This document shows positions 28,387 through 37,684 of a stretch of DNA of 64,000 nt, piece after piece. Location of the stretch: assembly GCA_900556485.1 (NCBI GenBank), contig USOX01000005.1, forward strand, positions 96,308 through 160,307, written 5' to 3'. The first letter of the stretch is position 1; each line of letters opens with the position of its first letter. A program made the position numbers and the translations under genes. The stretch comes from an uncultured Dysgonomonas sp. (GTDB taxonomy: Bacteria > Bacteroidota > Bacteroidia > Bacteroidales > Dysgonomonadaceae). The notes under the pieces were generated by a model. The model searched no databases, had not been told where the DNA came from, and saw nothing but the letters and a program-made list of their open reading frames with translations.

Positions 28387-30705
28387 TCACTTAATATTAT
28401 TTCTTCTCAAAAGCGCTTCCAGAAAATAATAGTCGGCATAGTTTATCGGAACATCTATTTCGCTATTGCCTGGTAAATGTCCTGTTGAATGAAGTAGTAG
28501 GAAACCTTGTGTTGTATCAGGTTCTGTACGGTAACTCTTTATCAGACTAGCCAAAACCTCATCAGCCCAACCTATATATTTTTCTTTATTCTGAGGACTA
28601 TATGATGCCAGTTCGTATAAAGCAGATGCCGCTATACAAGCAGAAGAAGCATCTCGTGGAGCATTTGGTATTTTAGGATCATTATAATCCCAATAAGGAA
28701 TTTTATCTGCCGGAAGATTCGGATGTGTAAAAATAAAATTTGCTATTCCTTCTGCCTGAGCCAGAAAATCAGGATTTTTTGTATATCTGTACGACATTGT
28801 ATAGCCATATAATCCCCATGCCTGACCACGTGCCCATGCCGATGGATCGGAGTAGCCCTGAAATGTTTGCTTTTTTATAGCTTTCCCTGTTTCGGGGCTA
28901 TAATCCACTACATGATAAGACGAATAGTCATCACGAAAGTGATTCTTAAGTGTTGTTATTGCATGTGCATCAGCAATATTATAAAATGTGGGATCTCCAC
29001 TCAGTTTCGATGCTTCGAATAGCAATTCCAGATTCATCATATTATCTATAATTACAGGATATTGCCATACATTCTTGTTCCAGTCCCATGAGCGGATAGC
29101 TCCTATTTTTTTGTTGAATCTTTCGGATAATGTTTTTGCTGACTGTATTACAACTTCCTTGTATTCATTACTGTTGATTAATTTATAACCGTTTCCAAAT
29201 GAATCATACATTTTGAAACCTACATCATGTGAAGTACGGTCAAATTTTTCTCCTTCTATCAGCATAGAGAATTTATCGGCTTGCTTACGCCATTTATTAT
29301 CCTTTGTATACTGATACATAAACCACAACGAACCTGCAAAAAATCCTGAACACCAGTCACGTGCATTTATCATATGCAGGCTTCCGTCTTTATTTATCGT
29401 ACGTGGGGCAACCAAATCTTTTCTTTCGGTATTTGCCCATATGTTATCTACACACTGAAAAGCATAATCGAACTGACCAGATGCAAAAGAGAACATACCT
29501 TCAATTGTATTCTCCGCTCCATATAATAATCGGTGTCTGTCGGAAATATCTTGTATCGCATATTTTTTATACAAATCCAGATACTTTGTTTGCGATGGGT
29601 CAAGATTGTATATACGATACAAATCCATGCATAATTCCTGCTGTTTTGCTTCCCATCCACTGATTTGTTTATATGGCCAGGCTTCTACACTTTTACCCAA
29701 AAAAGAGGTAAGATAATCAACTGCTTTATAGAAACTTCTACCATCTTCCGACTCTAACTTGTAAAGCTCTTTGCCAAGCTTCTGTGTTGTTAAAAACAGA
29801 TCGAGCATATGACTCAGGTTATAGAGAGAATAATGATAAGCCAATGTCCGCCAGAGTTCGTGTGGTTGTTTACCATCAGGTTCTATCTGCGAAAACATTC
29901 GTCTTTCAGGGAATGCTTTCACTATTTTTTCAACCTCAGCCATATTTTCGGCAAACAAGTAATAAGTTACCAACTGAGAATCGTATGATGTTGCATGATT
30001 GTTTGTAGCTGCATCTTCTTTTTTACCCAGTTCACTCGTTTGTAACCATTTTGCAAAAGCTTCGAACCATTCTTTTAGCCCTTTATCATCTTTTTGAGTA
30101 TATTGTCTTGATTGCTTTAGCAACTGGACGCTATTTAGCATACCTACAAAAGAGTAGGAATCGATCAGACCTTCCGGACGACCTTTCGAACCATCGCGTC
30201 CTGGAATAAATTGTGAATAATTGAGATTAGGATTCATCTTTGTCTCCTCATTCAGAAACCATATGCGAACTAATTCTAAAGCTTTAGACGCATACTTTTC
30301 ATCATTACTGTAGAAATAAGACAAGGCAAGTACATTTACAGCTTCACACATTTCTCCAAGGCGGTTACGGTCATATTGATCCAATTCAGGATTAGATTCT
30401 CCATCCTTATATATATATGGTAGTTTGTCTGCACTGTCAGGGTTAGGCCACCAGTAACGGCTAAGGCTTACGTAGTCGTGCTTGTCTCCACTGGGTGGAA
30501 TTGTTTTTTTATAGGTAACTGAGTAATTCCCTTCTTTCAATTTCTGATCAGCTTCTTCTATCAGGTTGCGGTATGCATTAAAATAGGTCAGAGAATTCAG
30601 GCTTGTTTTTATATCATTCAGTTTTTCTTTATTCCATAACCATTGTGCACTAGATTGAAGCGATATCAAGGTTAGTATAAAGAGAAGTGTATATATTTTT
30701 TTCAT
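28387..30705 (-). CDS. fusion of an alginate-lyase-superfamily lyase and a GH88 unsaturated glucuronyl hydrolase
   Basis: A 772-residue exported protein (signal peptide 1-20). Residues about 22-385 match the alginate lyase superfamily (Pfam Alginate_lyase; PL38-like by my reading): SLSRYWWPNPDS, GRPEGLIDSYSFVGML, and the catalytic Asn-His in TNNHATSYDSQ (Asn236, His237, with Tyr240 close). Residues about 395-772 are a GH88 (alpha/alpha)6 barrel: ARDWCSGFFAGSLWFMYQ, SHDVGFKMYDSFGNGY (Asp494), YPVIIDNMMNLELLFEAS (Asp554), DPSAWARGQAWGLYGY. The two Asp are 60 residues apart, as in characterised GH88 enzymes. One chain could thus cut a uronan by elimination and remove the resulting unsaturated uronate. 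First gene of the left arm. Confidence 0.82.
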   Translation of the reverse strand: MKKIYTLLFILTLISLQSSAQWLWNKEKLNDIKTSLNSLTYFNAYRNLIEEADQKLKEGNYSVTYKKTIPPSGDKHDYVSLSRYWWPNPDSADKLPYIYKDGESNPELDQYDRNRLGEMCEAVNVLALSYFYSNDEKYASKALELVRIWFLNEETKMNPNLNYSQFIPGRDGSKGRPEGLIDSYSFVGMLNSVQLLKQSRQYTQKDDKGLKEWFEAFAKWLQTSELGKKEDAATNNHATSYDSQLVTYYLFAENMAEVEKIVKAFPERRMFSQIEPDGKQPHELWRTLAYHYSLYNLSHMLDLFLTTQKLGKELYKLESEDGRSFYKAVDYLTSFLGKSVEAWPYKQISGWEAKQQELCMDLYRIYNLDPSQTKYLDLYKKYAIQDISDRHRLLYGAENTIEGMFSFASGQFDYAFQCVDNIWANTERKDLVAPRTINKDGSLHMINARDWCSGFFAGSLWFMYQYTKDNKWRKQADKFSMLIEGEKFDRTSHDVGFKMYDSFGNGYKLINSNEYKEVVIQSAKTLSERFNKKIGAIRSWDWNKNVWQYPVIIDNMMNLELLFEASKLSGDPTFYNIADAHAITTLKNHFRDDYSSYHVVDYSPETGKAIKKQTFQGYSDPSAWARGQAWGLYGYTMSYRYTKNPDFLAQAEGIANFIFTHPNLPADKIPYWDYNDPKIPNAPRDASSACIAASALYELASYSPQNKEKYIGWADEVLASLIKSYRTEPDTTQGFLLLHSTGHLPGNSEIDVPINYADYYFLEALLRRNNIK

Positions 30706-30810
30706 GTTTCGATGTTCTGTTTAGTTTATCTATAATCAGATTTTACTTACTTTTTTGTTTTTCTATGTCATCATATTTTTTGCGAGATTTAGAAGAATCA
30801 GACGTTAATA

Positions 30811-30846
30811 GATTTTAAGGTTTTATACACACTACTTTCTACCATG
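30811..30846 (+). repeat. susC-leader repeat, copy 1
   Basis: Thirty-six bases ending CTACCATG that match 31206-31241 at 27 of 36 positions without gaps. The 3' ends are best conserved (TTCTACCATG). No TAnnTTTG is seen just upstream. The copy lies about 105 bp ahead of the lyase-GH88 start, in the 550-bp divergent gap. The rest of that gap is AT-rich, with no further gene. Confidence 0.5.
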
Positions 30847-31190
30847 TTTTTAACAAATTTATTTATATCCTGGCTCCAATTTTTGGCTAGGAGTTAAAAA
30901 GTAAATTGTTAAAGAATTTGATGTGTAGTTAATTTGTTTACTGTTAATATTTTACGTGTTTTATGGTAACGAAAAAAAGTAGATAAAATGTCAAAAGTAT
31001 ACTAAGGTATTTTTGATAGAATACCAGTTTAATGTATAATTGCTGATTAATTCGTCCCTAACTACCTTCTACTTTATTTGAATTTGTTTTGTGTTTTATA
31101 TTGCTGGTATATAGTGATTTGTGTTTTGATATTGCTTTTAACAACCTCATTTTTTACTAATTCTGTAATTTAACATACTTTAAAGTATAT

Positions 31191-31198
31191 AAGTTTGC
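31191..31198 (+). promoter_or_regulatory. -7 box for the SusC/SusD operon
   Basis: TAAGTTTG, an exact TAnnTTTG, followed by CA. The transcript would start near 31205, so leader-repeat copy 2 (31206-31241) would form the very 5' end of the susC mRNA. No strong -33 TTTG is visible, which fits an activator-dependent promoter. Confidence 0.55.
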
Positions 31199-31205
31199 AA
31201 TAGAG

Positions 31206-31241
31206 GATTTCAAGATCCCTTATACACCACATTCTACCATG
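31206..31241 (+). repeat. susC-leader repeat, copy 2
   Basis: Imperfect direct repeat of 30811-30846 (27 of 36 identical), ending CTACCATG. The ATG starts a five-codon frame, Met-Lys-Asn-Asn-Tyr-stop (31239-31256), whose TAA overlaps the ATG chosen for SusC in a TAATG arrangement. This may be a translated leader, or an antisense-RNA target region as described for Bacteroides utilisation loci (DonS type). Confidence 0.5.
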
Positions 31242-31255
31242 AAAAATAATTACTA

Positions 31256-34200
31256 ATGTTAACCAAATTAACTCACCTGTTTATGAATGAAAACTATTTA
31301 TCAGGTATAAGACCTATAAGAAAGCTTATGCTTGTGGTTTTTCTTTTGTTATTTATTGATGCCGGCATGTATGCCCAATCAATAATTACAGCAAAAGGAA
31401 TTGTTTTGGATGAAGCTACACAAGAACCTTTAATTGGCGTTTCTGTTGTCGAAAAAGGTTCTACTTCTAATGGTGTTATGACAGATGTTGATGGAAATTT
31501 TGAAATAAAAGTTCCAACTACAGGCGAACTGGTCTTTACTTACATAGGATACAATCCTATAACTAAAAAAGTGACTCAGGCTTTTATGAATGTGCTTATG
31601 TCCGAAGATTCAAAAATTCTGGACGAAGTAATCGTAGTAGGGTATGGAGTACAAAAAAAGGTAAACATGACAGGAGCTGTTTCGGCTGTAAAGGTTGATG
31701 AAAAACTATCGAGCAGGTCATTGTCAAATGTATCTTCCGGCCTATCAGGGCTTGTTCCGGGGCTGACGGTTATGCAGAGTTCCGGTTTTGCTGGTTCGGA
31801 TGGTGCTTCACTGCAAATAAGAGGTTTGGGTACAATCAACAATGCTGATCCGTTGATAGTAGTTGACGGTATGCCCGATGTAGATATTAACCGTATCAAT
31901 ATGAACGATATAGAAAGTATTTCGGTACTGAAAGATGCAGCCTCTTCAGCTGTATATGGTTCACGTGCAGCAAATGGGGTAATACTGATCACAACGAAGA
32001 CAGGAAAGGATCAGACGAAAGCTAAAATCAATTATTCGGGTACGTTCGGGGTATCAAAAGCAACTAGTTTCTATGACTTCTTAGACGACTATCCACGTGC
32101 GATGATGCTGGAAATGCGTGCAGCAAGAGCCGGAAATAGTGGTACTGGTTTTCGTGATGCTTCGGTAGAACAATGGATGGCTATGGGATTAGTTGATCCT
32201 GTTCTGTTCCCTAATACCGACCAGTATGATGAAATGTTCCGTACAGGGCAAATGCAATCGCATAATGTATCGGCTTCAGGATCGAGTGGAAATGCTAATT
32301 TCTTCCTCTCTGTAGGTGTAATGGATCAGAAAGGGCTACAGTTACGAAACGATCACGAACGTTACAATGTTCGTCTGAATGTAGATTATAAGATCAGAAA
32401 TAATGTGACTGTAGGTATGCGTACCGATGGTCAATGGACCGAAACGCTGCAGCCTCGTGGTGCCGGACTCGAAAATGCCGGACTGCAATATGCTGTTGCT
32501 GGTATTCTGAATAAGCATCCTGAAACAGGGCAATATGGTGGTGCTATGGCATACGGTGAAAATTCTTCGGCCGGTAATATGCTTGCTGAGTATGAGTTAT
32601 ATACTACAAACAGAACCCGTCAGGAGTATAATGCCAGTATTTACGGAGAGTGGGAGATAATTAAGGATTTGAAAGTAAATGTTAGTTATGCATTACGTTA
32701 CTACAATGCCTTCAATAAAATATATCAGAATCCTGACTATCAATGGAATTTCCAGACAGGAGAACAAGGACGGAAAATGCCGGATAATGACCGATTGACA
32801 AACCAGAATTATAATGGACATAAAACTCTATTCCAGGGACGGATCAATTATGATAAGGAATTATTCAAAGGTCATCATCTGTCGCTTATGTTCAATGCTG
32901 CAGAAGAATATTGGTTCGATAAAGGGCTTACTGCATACCGTCAGAACAGATTCGATCCGGCTATTACAGAACTGGATGGTGCAAGCTCGGAAGTACAGGC
33001 AAATTCAGGATACTCAAGTTCTGAGGGCTTACGCTCATATATCGGTCGTTTAAACTATACATTATTTGATCGTTATTTATTGGAAGCTAATTTCCGCTAC
33101 GATGGTTCGTCTAAGTTCCTGCCGGGGCATCAATGGGGATTCTTCCCATCTGTGGCTGTTGGTTGGAGAATTTCGGAAGAAGCATTCTTTGATAAATTGA
33201 GAAATACAGTTACAAATGTAAAAGTCAGAGCTTCTATCGGTTCGTTAGGAAATAACTCGGGAGTAGAACGTTATGAGCAAAAAGATGTATTTAGTAATAT
33301 CAGCTATAATAATGGAAGCAATACTATCGTTCCGGGATTTGCTGCAATAAAGATGATTAATAAGGACTTTACCTGGGAGAAGACTACAGTAACCAATGTT
33401 GGACTAGACTTAGGCTTCCTTAATAATAAGCTTACAGCAGAGATCGATTATTACAATCGCCTTACTTCGGGTATGATTGTTCCATCCGACCTTTCGAGAA
33501 TGTTGTCGGGATATAATGCTCCTCGCATGAATCTGGGTGATCTTCGGAATCAGGGTATTGAGTTGAATCTAGGATGGAGATCAAATATTCAGGACTTTAA
33601 TTACAGTGTAAACCTCAATGTCTCTTTCAATACAAACAGCTTGGAAAAATGGAAAGAAAAATTGCAAAGAGGTTGGAAGTTCCTCGATATGCCGTATGAA
33701 TTTTCATATACTTATCTGTCCAACGGATTGGTACAGAGCTGGAGTGATATTTATAATGCACCATATCAAAATACATATTATATGGCTCCCGGTGATATCA
33801 TAGTTAAAGACCTGAATGGTGACGGACAAATATCGAACGATGCTGATAAAAAAGCATATGCTAAAAGACCAAGAAATACTCCTACAGGACAATATGGTTT
33901 AAACTTAGCCGCAAGTTATAAAGGTTTTGATCTTTCTGCTCTTTTTCAGGCAGCAACAGGCAGATGGGATTTTTGGCTCGATGCCTTCAATAATGTAACA
34001 GTTCCGGGTGACAGATTCGGATTCCAACAATTCCATTGGGATGATACCTGGAGCTTGGATAACCGTAGCGCGTCTATGCCACGCCTAGTTACTAATAATG
34101 GCGAAAGTGGTGGAAAGAACAGAACAGAGAGTACCTTCTGGTTACAGGACGCCAGCTATTTACGTTTGAAGAATCTTCAATTAGGATACTCATTACCAAA

Positions 34201-34402
34201 ATCATGGTTGAACAAAGTGACATTAGATAATGTAAGAATTTACCTTACTGCAGAAAATTTATTCACTCTATCTAAGTGGAAAGGTATCGATCCGGAAAAG
34301 ACCAAATCATATAGAGATGCAAATAATTATAATACCTATTATGAGAGAGATGCATATCCTGTTGTAAAAACATATTCTGTAGGTCTTAATGTTGCATTTT
34401 AA
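31256..34402 (+). CDS. SusC/RagA-family TonB-dependent outer-membrane transporter
   Basis: A 1048-residue outer-membrane porin that imports glycan fragments with its SusD partner, energised by TonB. A signal peptide ends MLVVFLLLFIDAGMYAQ. Then come a carboxypeptidase-regulatory-like domain (about 43-120, AKGIVLDEATQEPLIGVSVV), the TonB-box region DEVIVVGYGVQKK, and the plug with SLQIRGLGTINNADPLIVVD and ASSAVYGSRAANGVILI, followed by the barrel ending in VGLNVAF. The start could also be the Met at 31283 (MNENYLSGIRPIRK), which resembles other SusC N-termini; the 31256 ATG overlaps the stop of a five-codon leader frame. susD follows by 12 bp. Confidence 0.95.
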   Translation: MLTKLTHLFMNENYLSGIRPIRKLMLVVFLLLFIDAGMYAQSIITAKGIVLDEATQEPLIGVSVVEKGSTSNGVMTDVDGNFEIKVPTTGELVFTYIGYNPITKKVTQAFMNVLMSEDSKILDEVIVVGYGVQKKVNMTGAVSAVKVDEKLSSRSLSNVSSGLSGLVPGLTVMQSSGFAGSDGASLQIRGLGTINNADPLIVVDGMPDVDINRINMNDIESISVLKDAASSAVYGSRAANGVILITTKTGKDQTKAKINYSGTFGVSKATSFYDFLDDYPRAMMLEMRAARAGNSGTGFRDASVEQWMAMGLVDPVLFPNTDQYDEMFRTGQMQSHNVSASGSSGNANFFLSVGVMDQKGLQLRNDHERYNVRLNVDYKIRNNVTVGMRTDGQWTETLQPRGAGLENAGLQYAVAGILNKHPETGQYGGAMAYGENSSAGNMLAEYELYTTNRTRQEYNASIYGEWEIIKDLKVNVSYALRYYNAFNKIYQNPDYQWNFQTGEQGRKMPDNDRLTNQNYNGHKTLFQGRINYDKELFKGHHLSLMFNAAEEYWFDKGLTAYRQNRFDPAITELDGASSEVQANSGYSSSEGLRSYIGRLNYTLFDRYLLEANFRYDGSSKFLPGHQWGFFPSVAVGWRISEEAFFDKLRNTVTNVKVRASIGSLGNNSGVERYEQKDVFSNISYNNGSNTIVPGFAAIKMINKDFTWEKTTVTNVGLDLGFLNNKLTAEIDYYNRLTSGMIVPSDLSRMLSGYNAPRMNLGDLRNQGIELNLGWRSNIQDFNYSVNLNVSFNTNSLEKWKEKLQRGWKFLDMPYEFSYTYLSNGLVQSWSDIYNAPYQNTYYMAPGDIIVKDLNGDGQISNDADKKAYAKRPRNTPTGQYGLNLAASYKGFDLSALFQAATGRWDFWLDAFNNVTVPGDRFGFQQFHWDDTWSLDNRSASMPRLVTNNGESGGKNRTESTFWLQDASYLRLKNLQLGYSLPKSWLNKVTLDNVRIYLTAENLFTLSKWKGIDPEKTKSYRDANNYNTYYERDAYPVVKTYSVGLNVAF

Positions 34403-34414
34403 TAATAAAAACAA

Positions 34415-36190
34415 ATGAGCAAGATGAAAAGAATTAAATATATATTTCTTGTGGCACTGATGAGTTTTTCTACATCTTGTGTGGATGATCTGCTAGATCG
34501 TCAGGCTACAACACAAGTTTCTTCCGAAATATATTGGAGAAATGTGGACGATGTACAAAAGGTGACATATTCAGTTTATGAGGCAACCCGTACTTTATTT
34601 GGTCGCGATTACTATTTTGATGGACAGGCTGAGTTTCAGAATACCAGAGGCACTAGCTTGGGACAAGGTTCATGGGGTGCAAATACCGGAGTAGGAAGTG
34701 GATTTGGATATATGTGGAATAATGCATATAGAGTGATCAATAGAGCAAATTATGTATTGGAAAATACAGAGAAAATGATTGCGAGTGGAACTGTAGATGC
34801 AGAGAATAGTGAAATAAAACGTCTGAAAGGAGAATGTTCTTTTCTGAGAGCACTGGCTTATTTCCGTTTATTGCAGTTGTGGGGCGATGTACCCTATTAT
34901 TCGCACGTGCTGCAAAGTAATGATGAAGCTCTTTCTCTGGCCAGAACATCGGCTAAGGAAGTGAAAGATAATATACTGAATGACCTTAGCTATGCTATTT
35001 CGGTACTTCCTACTCCTGATAAAACAGTGAAAGGAAACGCCAGTCTGGCTGCTGCATACGGTTTTAGAGGTAAGGTTCAGCTTTATTGGGCATCATGGAA
35101 AAAGTATGGCTGGCCCGAAGTTGATGGATTCACACAAGATGATAACGAAGCGAAGACTTATTATAAGAATGCTTCAGACGATTTTCATAAGGTGATCTAT
35201 GATTATAATCTGAAATTATTTTCGGAAGATGATCCCGGAACTTATGAAGATCCTGCATATTGGCGTTTATTCACTCATCATAACGAGACTCATTCAGAGA
35301 TCGTATTTTCTATACGTTATCATGGACCAAATGTAAGTCAGGGCGAATCTATGCTTCGCGATATGGGAACCCGTACAACAGGTAACGCGCAATGCTGGGT
35401 ATATCCATCTTCGCGATTGGTAGACAGATATCAGAAAATATCTACCGGAGATTATGCTGATCCTATTGTACTGATACGCGATGAAAATTATCCGAACGGA
35501 TCTATTAACAGGAAAACTTATGAAGATCGCGACTGGCGGATGAAATCTACCATATTATGGGATGGCGAAACATTGCTTGGAATAGAAAATGATGGCTTGA
35601 AAATGAGAACAGCTTATGCACAATATACATTCAAGAGCGGAGAAAAAGATCAATCGAAAGGCTATATCAATTACGATATAAATGTAGGTCCCGGTTATAT
35701 ATATCGCAAATGGGTACTTCAGGAAGCTATTGCAGAACGAACTGATGGTCCACAGGATTTTTATTTAATGAGATTAGCTGATGTATATCTGATGTATTGT
35801 GAGGCTGTTAATGAAATAAATGGTCCTTCTGATGAGCTGGTAGGTTTGGTAAATAAAATACGCACAAGGGGGAATCTACCGGGATTGGCTTCAGCTAAAT
35901 ATGCAAATAAAGATGAATTCTTCAAGGCTATCGAGCAAGAAAGAATCGTAGAATTCCCATGTGAAGGTATTCGTCCGTTCGATATCCGTCGCTGGAGAAA
36001 GCTTGAAGAAATCTGGGGACCGGAAGGTGGTCAGGGATTGCAGATGTTCAATACACATAATGAGAAACTAAGGGATGAATTCAGATATGTAGGAGCTGGT
36101 CATTATGGAAGATATTATATCTATCAGATACCGACAGATGAGATAGCACGTAATCCTAAATTAACTCAAAATAAACCTTGGTTATTATAA
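34415..36190 (+). CDS. SusD/RagB-family glycan-binding outer-membrane lipoprotein
   Basis: A 591-residue lipoprotein that caps the SusC channel and binds the glycan at the cell surface. The signal is KYIFLVALMSFSTSCVDDL with an acidic stretch after the lipid cysteine. SusD features: LDRQATTQVSSEIYWRNVDD, ECSFLRALAYFRLLQLWGDVPYY (SusD-like N-terminal helix pair), AAYGFRGKVQLYWASW, LMRLADVYLMYCEAVNEI, and IEQERIVEFPCEGIRPFDIRR near the end. Length is at the upper end of the normal SusD range. The ligand cannot be deduced from sequence. Confidence 0.95.
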   Translation: MSKMKRIKYIFLVALMSFSTSCVDDLLDRQATTQVSSEIYWRNVDDVQKVTYSVYEATRTLFGRDYYFDGQAEFQNTRGTSLGQGSWGANTGVGSGFGYMWNNAYRVINRANYVLENTEKMIASGTVDAENSEIKRLKGECSFLRALAYFRLLQLWGDVPYYSHVLQSNDEALSLARTSAKEVKDNILNDLSYAISVLPTPDKTVKGNASLAAAYGFRGKVQLYWASWKKYGWPEVDGFTQDDNEAKTYYKNASDDFHKVIYDYNLKLFSEDDPGTYEDPAYWRLFTHHNETHSEIVFSIRYHGPNVSQGESMLRDMGTRTTGNAQCWVYPSSRLVDRYQKISTGDYADPIVLIRDENYPNGSINRKTYEDRDWRMKSTILWDGETLLGIENDGLKMRTAYAQYTFKSGEKDQSKGYINYDINVGPGYIYRKWVLQEAIAERTDGPQDFYLMRLADVYLMYCEAVNEINGPSDELVGLVNKIRTRGNLPGLASAKYANKDEFFKAIEQERIVEFPCEGIRPFDIRRWRKLEEIWGPEGGQGLQMFNTHNEKLRDEFRYVGAGHYGRYYIYQIPTDEIARNPKLTQNKPWLL

Positions 36191-36212
36191 TAAATACTTA
36201 TACTGAACAATT

Positions 36213-36608
36213 ATGAAAAATTTCAAAATATTTTCAGCGATACTTCTCTTTATCCTTTTAGGTGTGTATTCTTGTACAAATCATCCTATCGATGATGACG
36301 GATTACTGATCACAGATGATAGAGAATGTCATATCAAGAGTTTCGAATTATTAGGCCCTGATCACAGATCTGTACTTTTTTCCAGAGAAGATCCGGATAC
36401 TATCAACTGTATTGTTACAGCGGTTGCAAAGTTCGGGACAAACCTGAAACATGTAAAACCATATGTTTCTGTACCTAAGGATGCAAAAGTTGAACCAGCT
36501 ATGGGCGACTGGGTAGATTTTACCCAACCGCGCCAATATACCGTGATTTCCGGAAACAGGAAAATAAAAAAGACCTATACAATAACAGTAACTCTTCAGG
36601 GTGAATAA
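36213..36608 (+). CDS. small lipoprotein with one Ig-like domain (DUF5018-like)
   Basis: A 131-residue lipoprotein (signal FSAILLFILLGVYSCTNH). After the cysteine comes a single beta-sandwich-like segment with HIKSFELLGPDHRS, VTAVAKFGTNLKHVKPYV and AMGDWVDFTQPRQYTVISGN, the pattern of DUF5018-type domains in lipoproteins encoded beside SusD. The likely role is an accessory surface glycan-binding protein or spacer. It lies 22 bp after susD; its stop lies just ahead of the next gene. Confidence 0.7.
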   Translation: MKNFKIFSAILLFILLGVYSCTNHPIDDDGLLITDDRECHIKSFELLGPDHRSVLFSREDPDTINCIVTAVAKFGTNLKHVKPYVSVPKDAKVEPAMGDWVDFTQPRQYTVISGNRKIKKTYTITVTLQGE

Positions 36609-36621
36609 AAAAGATAAGATT

Positions 36622-37683
36622 ATGAAACTAAATAAATACTTATTAATAATAGCATTAGCCCTTATTGGTTTTGCTTCGTGTAGCGATGATGATAAGGATA
36701 TGAAGGATGATTTTATCAAAAAGACAGTGGCTCCGGCTCTTGTGGGTGAAAGAATCGAATTTGCTTATGCTATGGGAACTACTTCGGGAAGGCTGGCTAC
36801 AGCAGAGGCGAGTGCTTCTATAGCAGGAGCTACGGGTACGATTTTCGATCTCAATTCGTACTATACACATCGTTTAGCTACAAACCTTGTGATTGATGGA
36901 GTAACTTATAAATCGGGGGATGAAGTGCCTTTAAGAACAGTAAAGGAAACCTCCACTAATGGTAGTGTTACAACTGCTACCATGGAAGAAAAGATTGACG
37001 AAATATATCTTAAGCCTTCAGTTGCTTACGGGACAAGTAAAGTGGATATGATAGCAGCCACCTTACGTTATTTCTATGTGGTGCCAGAAGAAGCACGCGG
37101 CAAAGAAGTATCATTTACATTTTCGTCTAAATCTACGAATGGAGAGAGCGTATCTACCAAAACACCTTCATATAAGATATCTAAAATGGATATGAAAAGG
37201 TTGATAGACCTCACAAGTGCTGACAGGTGCTATGTTTCTATCGAAAATATGGAAGCATATACTCAGGCTGAAGTAGAAAGTCAGAATCTAATGGATAAGA
37301 TAGATTTTATATACATCTATCAGGCAAAAATTGGAGAATATGATTATGGGCATGTGTTTATTTCTACAGCAACTGATGCTAAATATGTTGCTATTCCTTC
37401 CGTTATTCCTTCTAACTGGACAAAGAATAGTACGCCTATGGAGAAACGTGTGGATGTAAGGGATGCACAGTTGAAGGGAAGTATACCGAACGTATTTATT
37501 GACGACATTGATTTCGAAACGCTTGATTTGGGAAGCGCTGTCAATTATGTATTTGGTATCCAGAAAGACCAAGGTGCTTTTATGAAAACTGCAGATGGAC
37601 GTTATGCAGCATATATCTATGCTAATTCTGTAGACAATGCCGGAAAGATGACTATCAGTATAAAACGCTTAAAACTGAAATAG
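36622..37683 (+). CDS. DUF4466-like lipoprotein of the utilisation locus
   Basis: A 353-residue lipoprotein if started at the ATG at 36622 (MKLNKYLLIIALALIGFASC). The longer frame from a GTG at 36601 would overlap the previous gene and add a non-signal MNKKDKI prefix, so I rejected it. The mature part contains two similar beta-rich halves (VGERIEFAYAMGTTSGRLA; MDKIDFIYIYQAKIGEYDY) and ends KMTISIKRLKLK. I recall the family as DUF4466, found in such loci. It probably binds glycan at the surface like SusE/SusF. It is 1 bp from the following GH55-like gene. Confidence 0.65.
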   Translation: MKLNKYLLIIALALIGFASCSDDDKDMKDDFIKKTVAPALVGERIEFAYAMGTTSGRLATAEASASIAGATGTIFDLNSYYTHRLATNLVIDGVTYKSGDEVPLRTVKETSTNGSVTTATMEEKIDEIYLKPSVAYGTSKVDMIAATLRYFYVVPEEARGKEVSFTFSSKSTNGESVSTKTPSYKISKMDMKRLIDLTSADRCYVSIENMEAYTQAEVESQNLMDKIDFIYIYQAKIGEYDYGHVFISTATDAKYVAIPSVIPSNWTKNSTPMEKRVDVRDAQLKGSIPNVFIDDIDFETLDLGSAVNYVFGIQKDQGAFMKTADGRYAAYIYANSVDNAGKMTISIKRLKLK

Positions 37684-37684
37684 A

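Noticed and set aside
36601-36621. GTG start for the DUF4466-like gene
   Set aside because: It would overlap the previous gene and place a non-signal prefix before a perfect lipoprotein signal starting at 36622.
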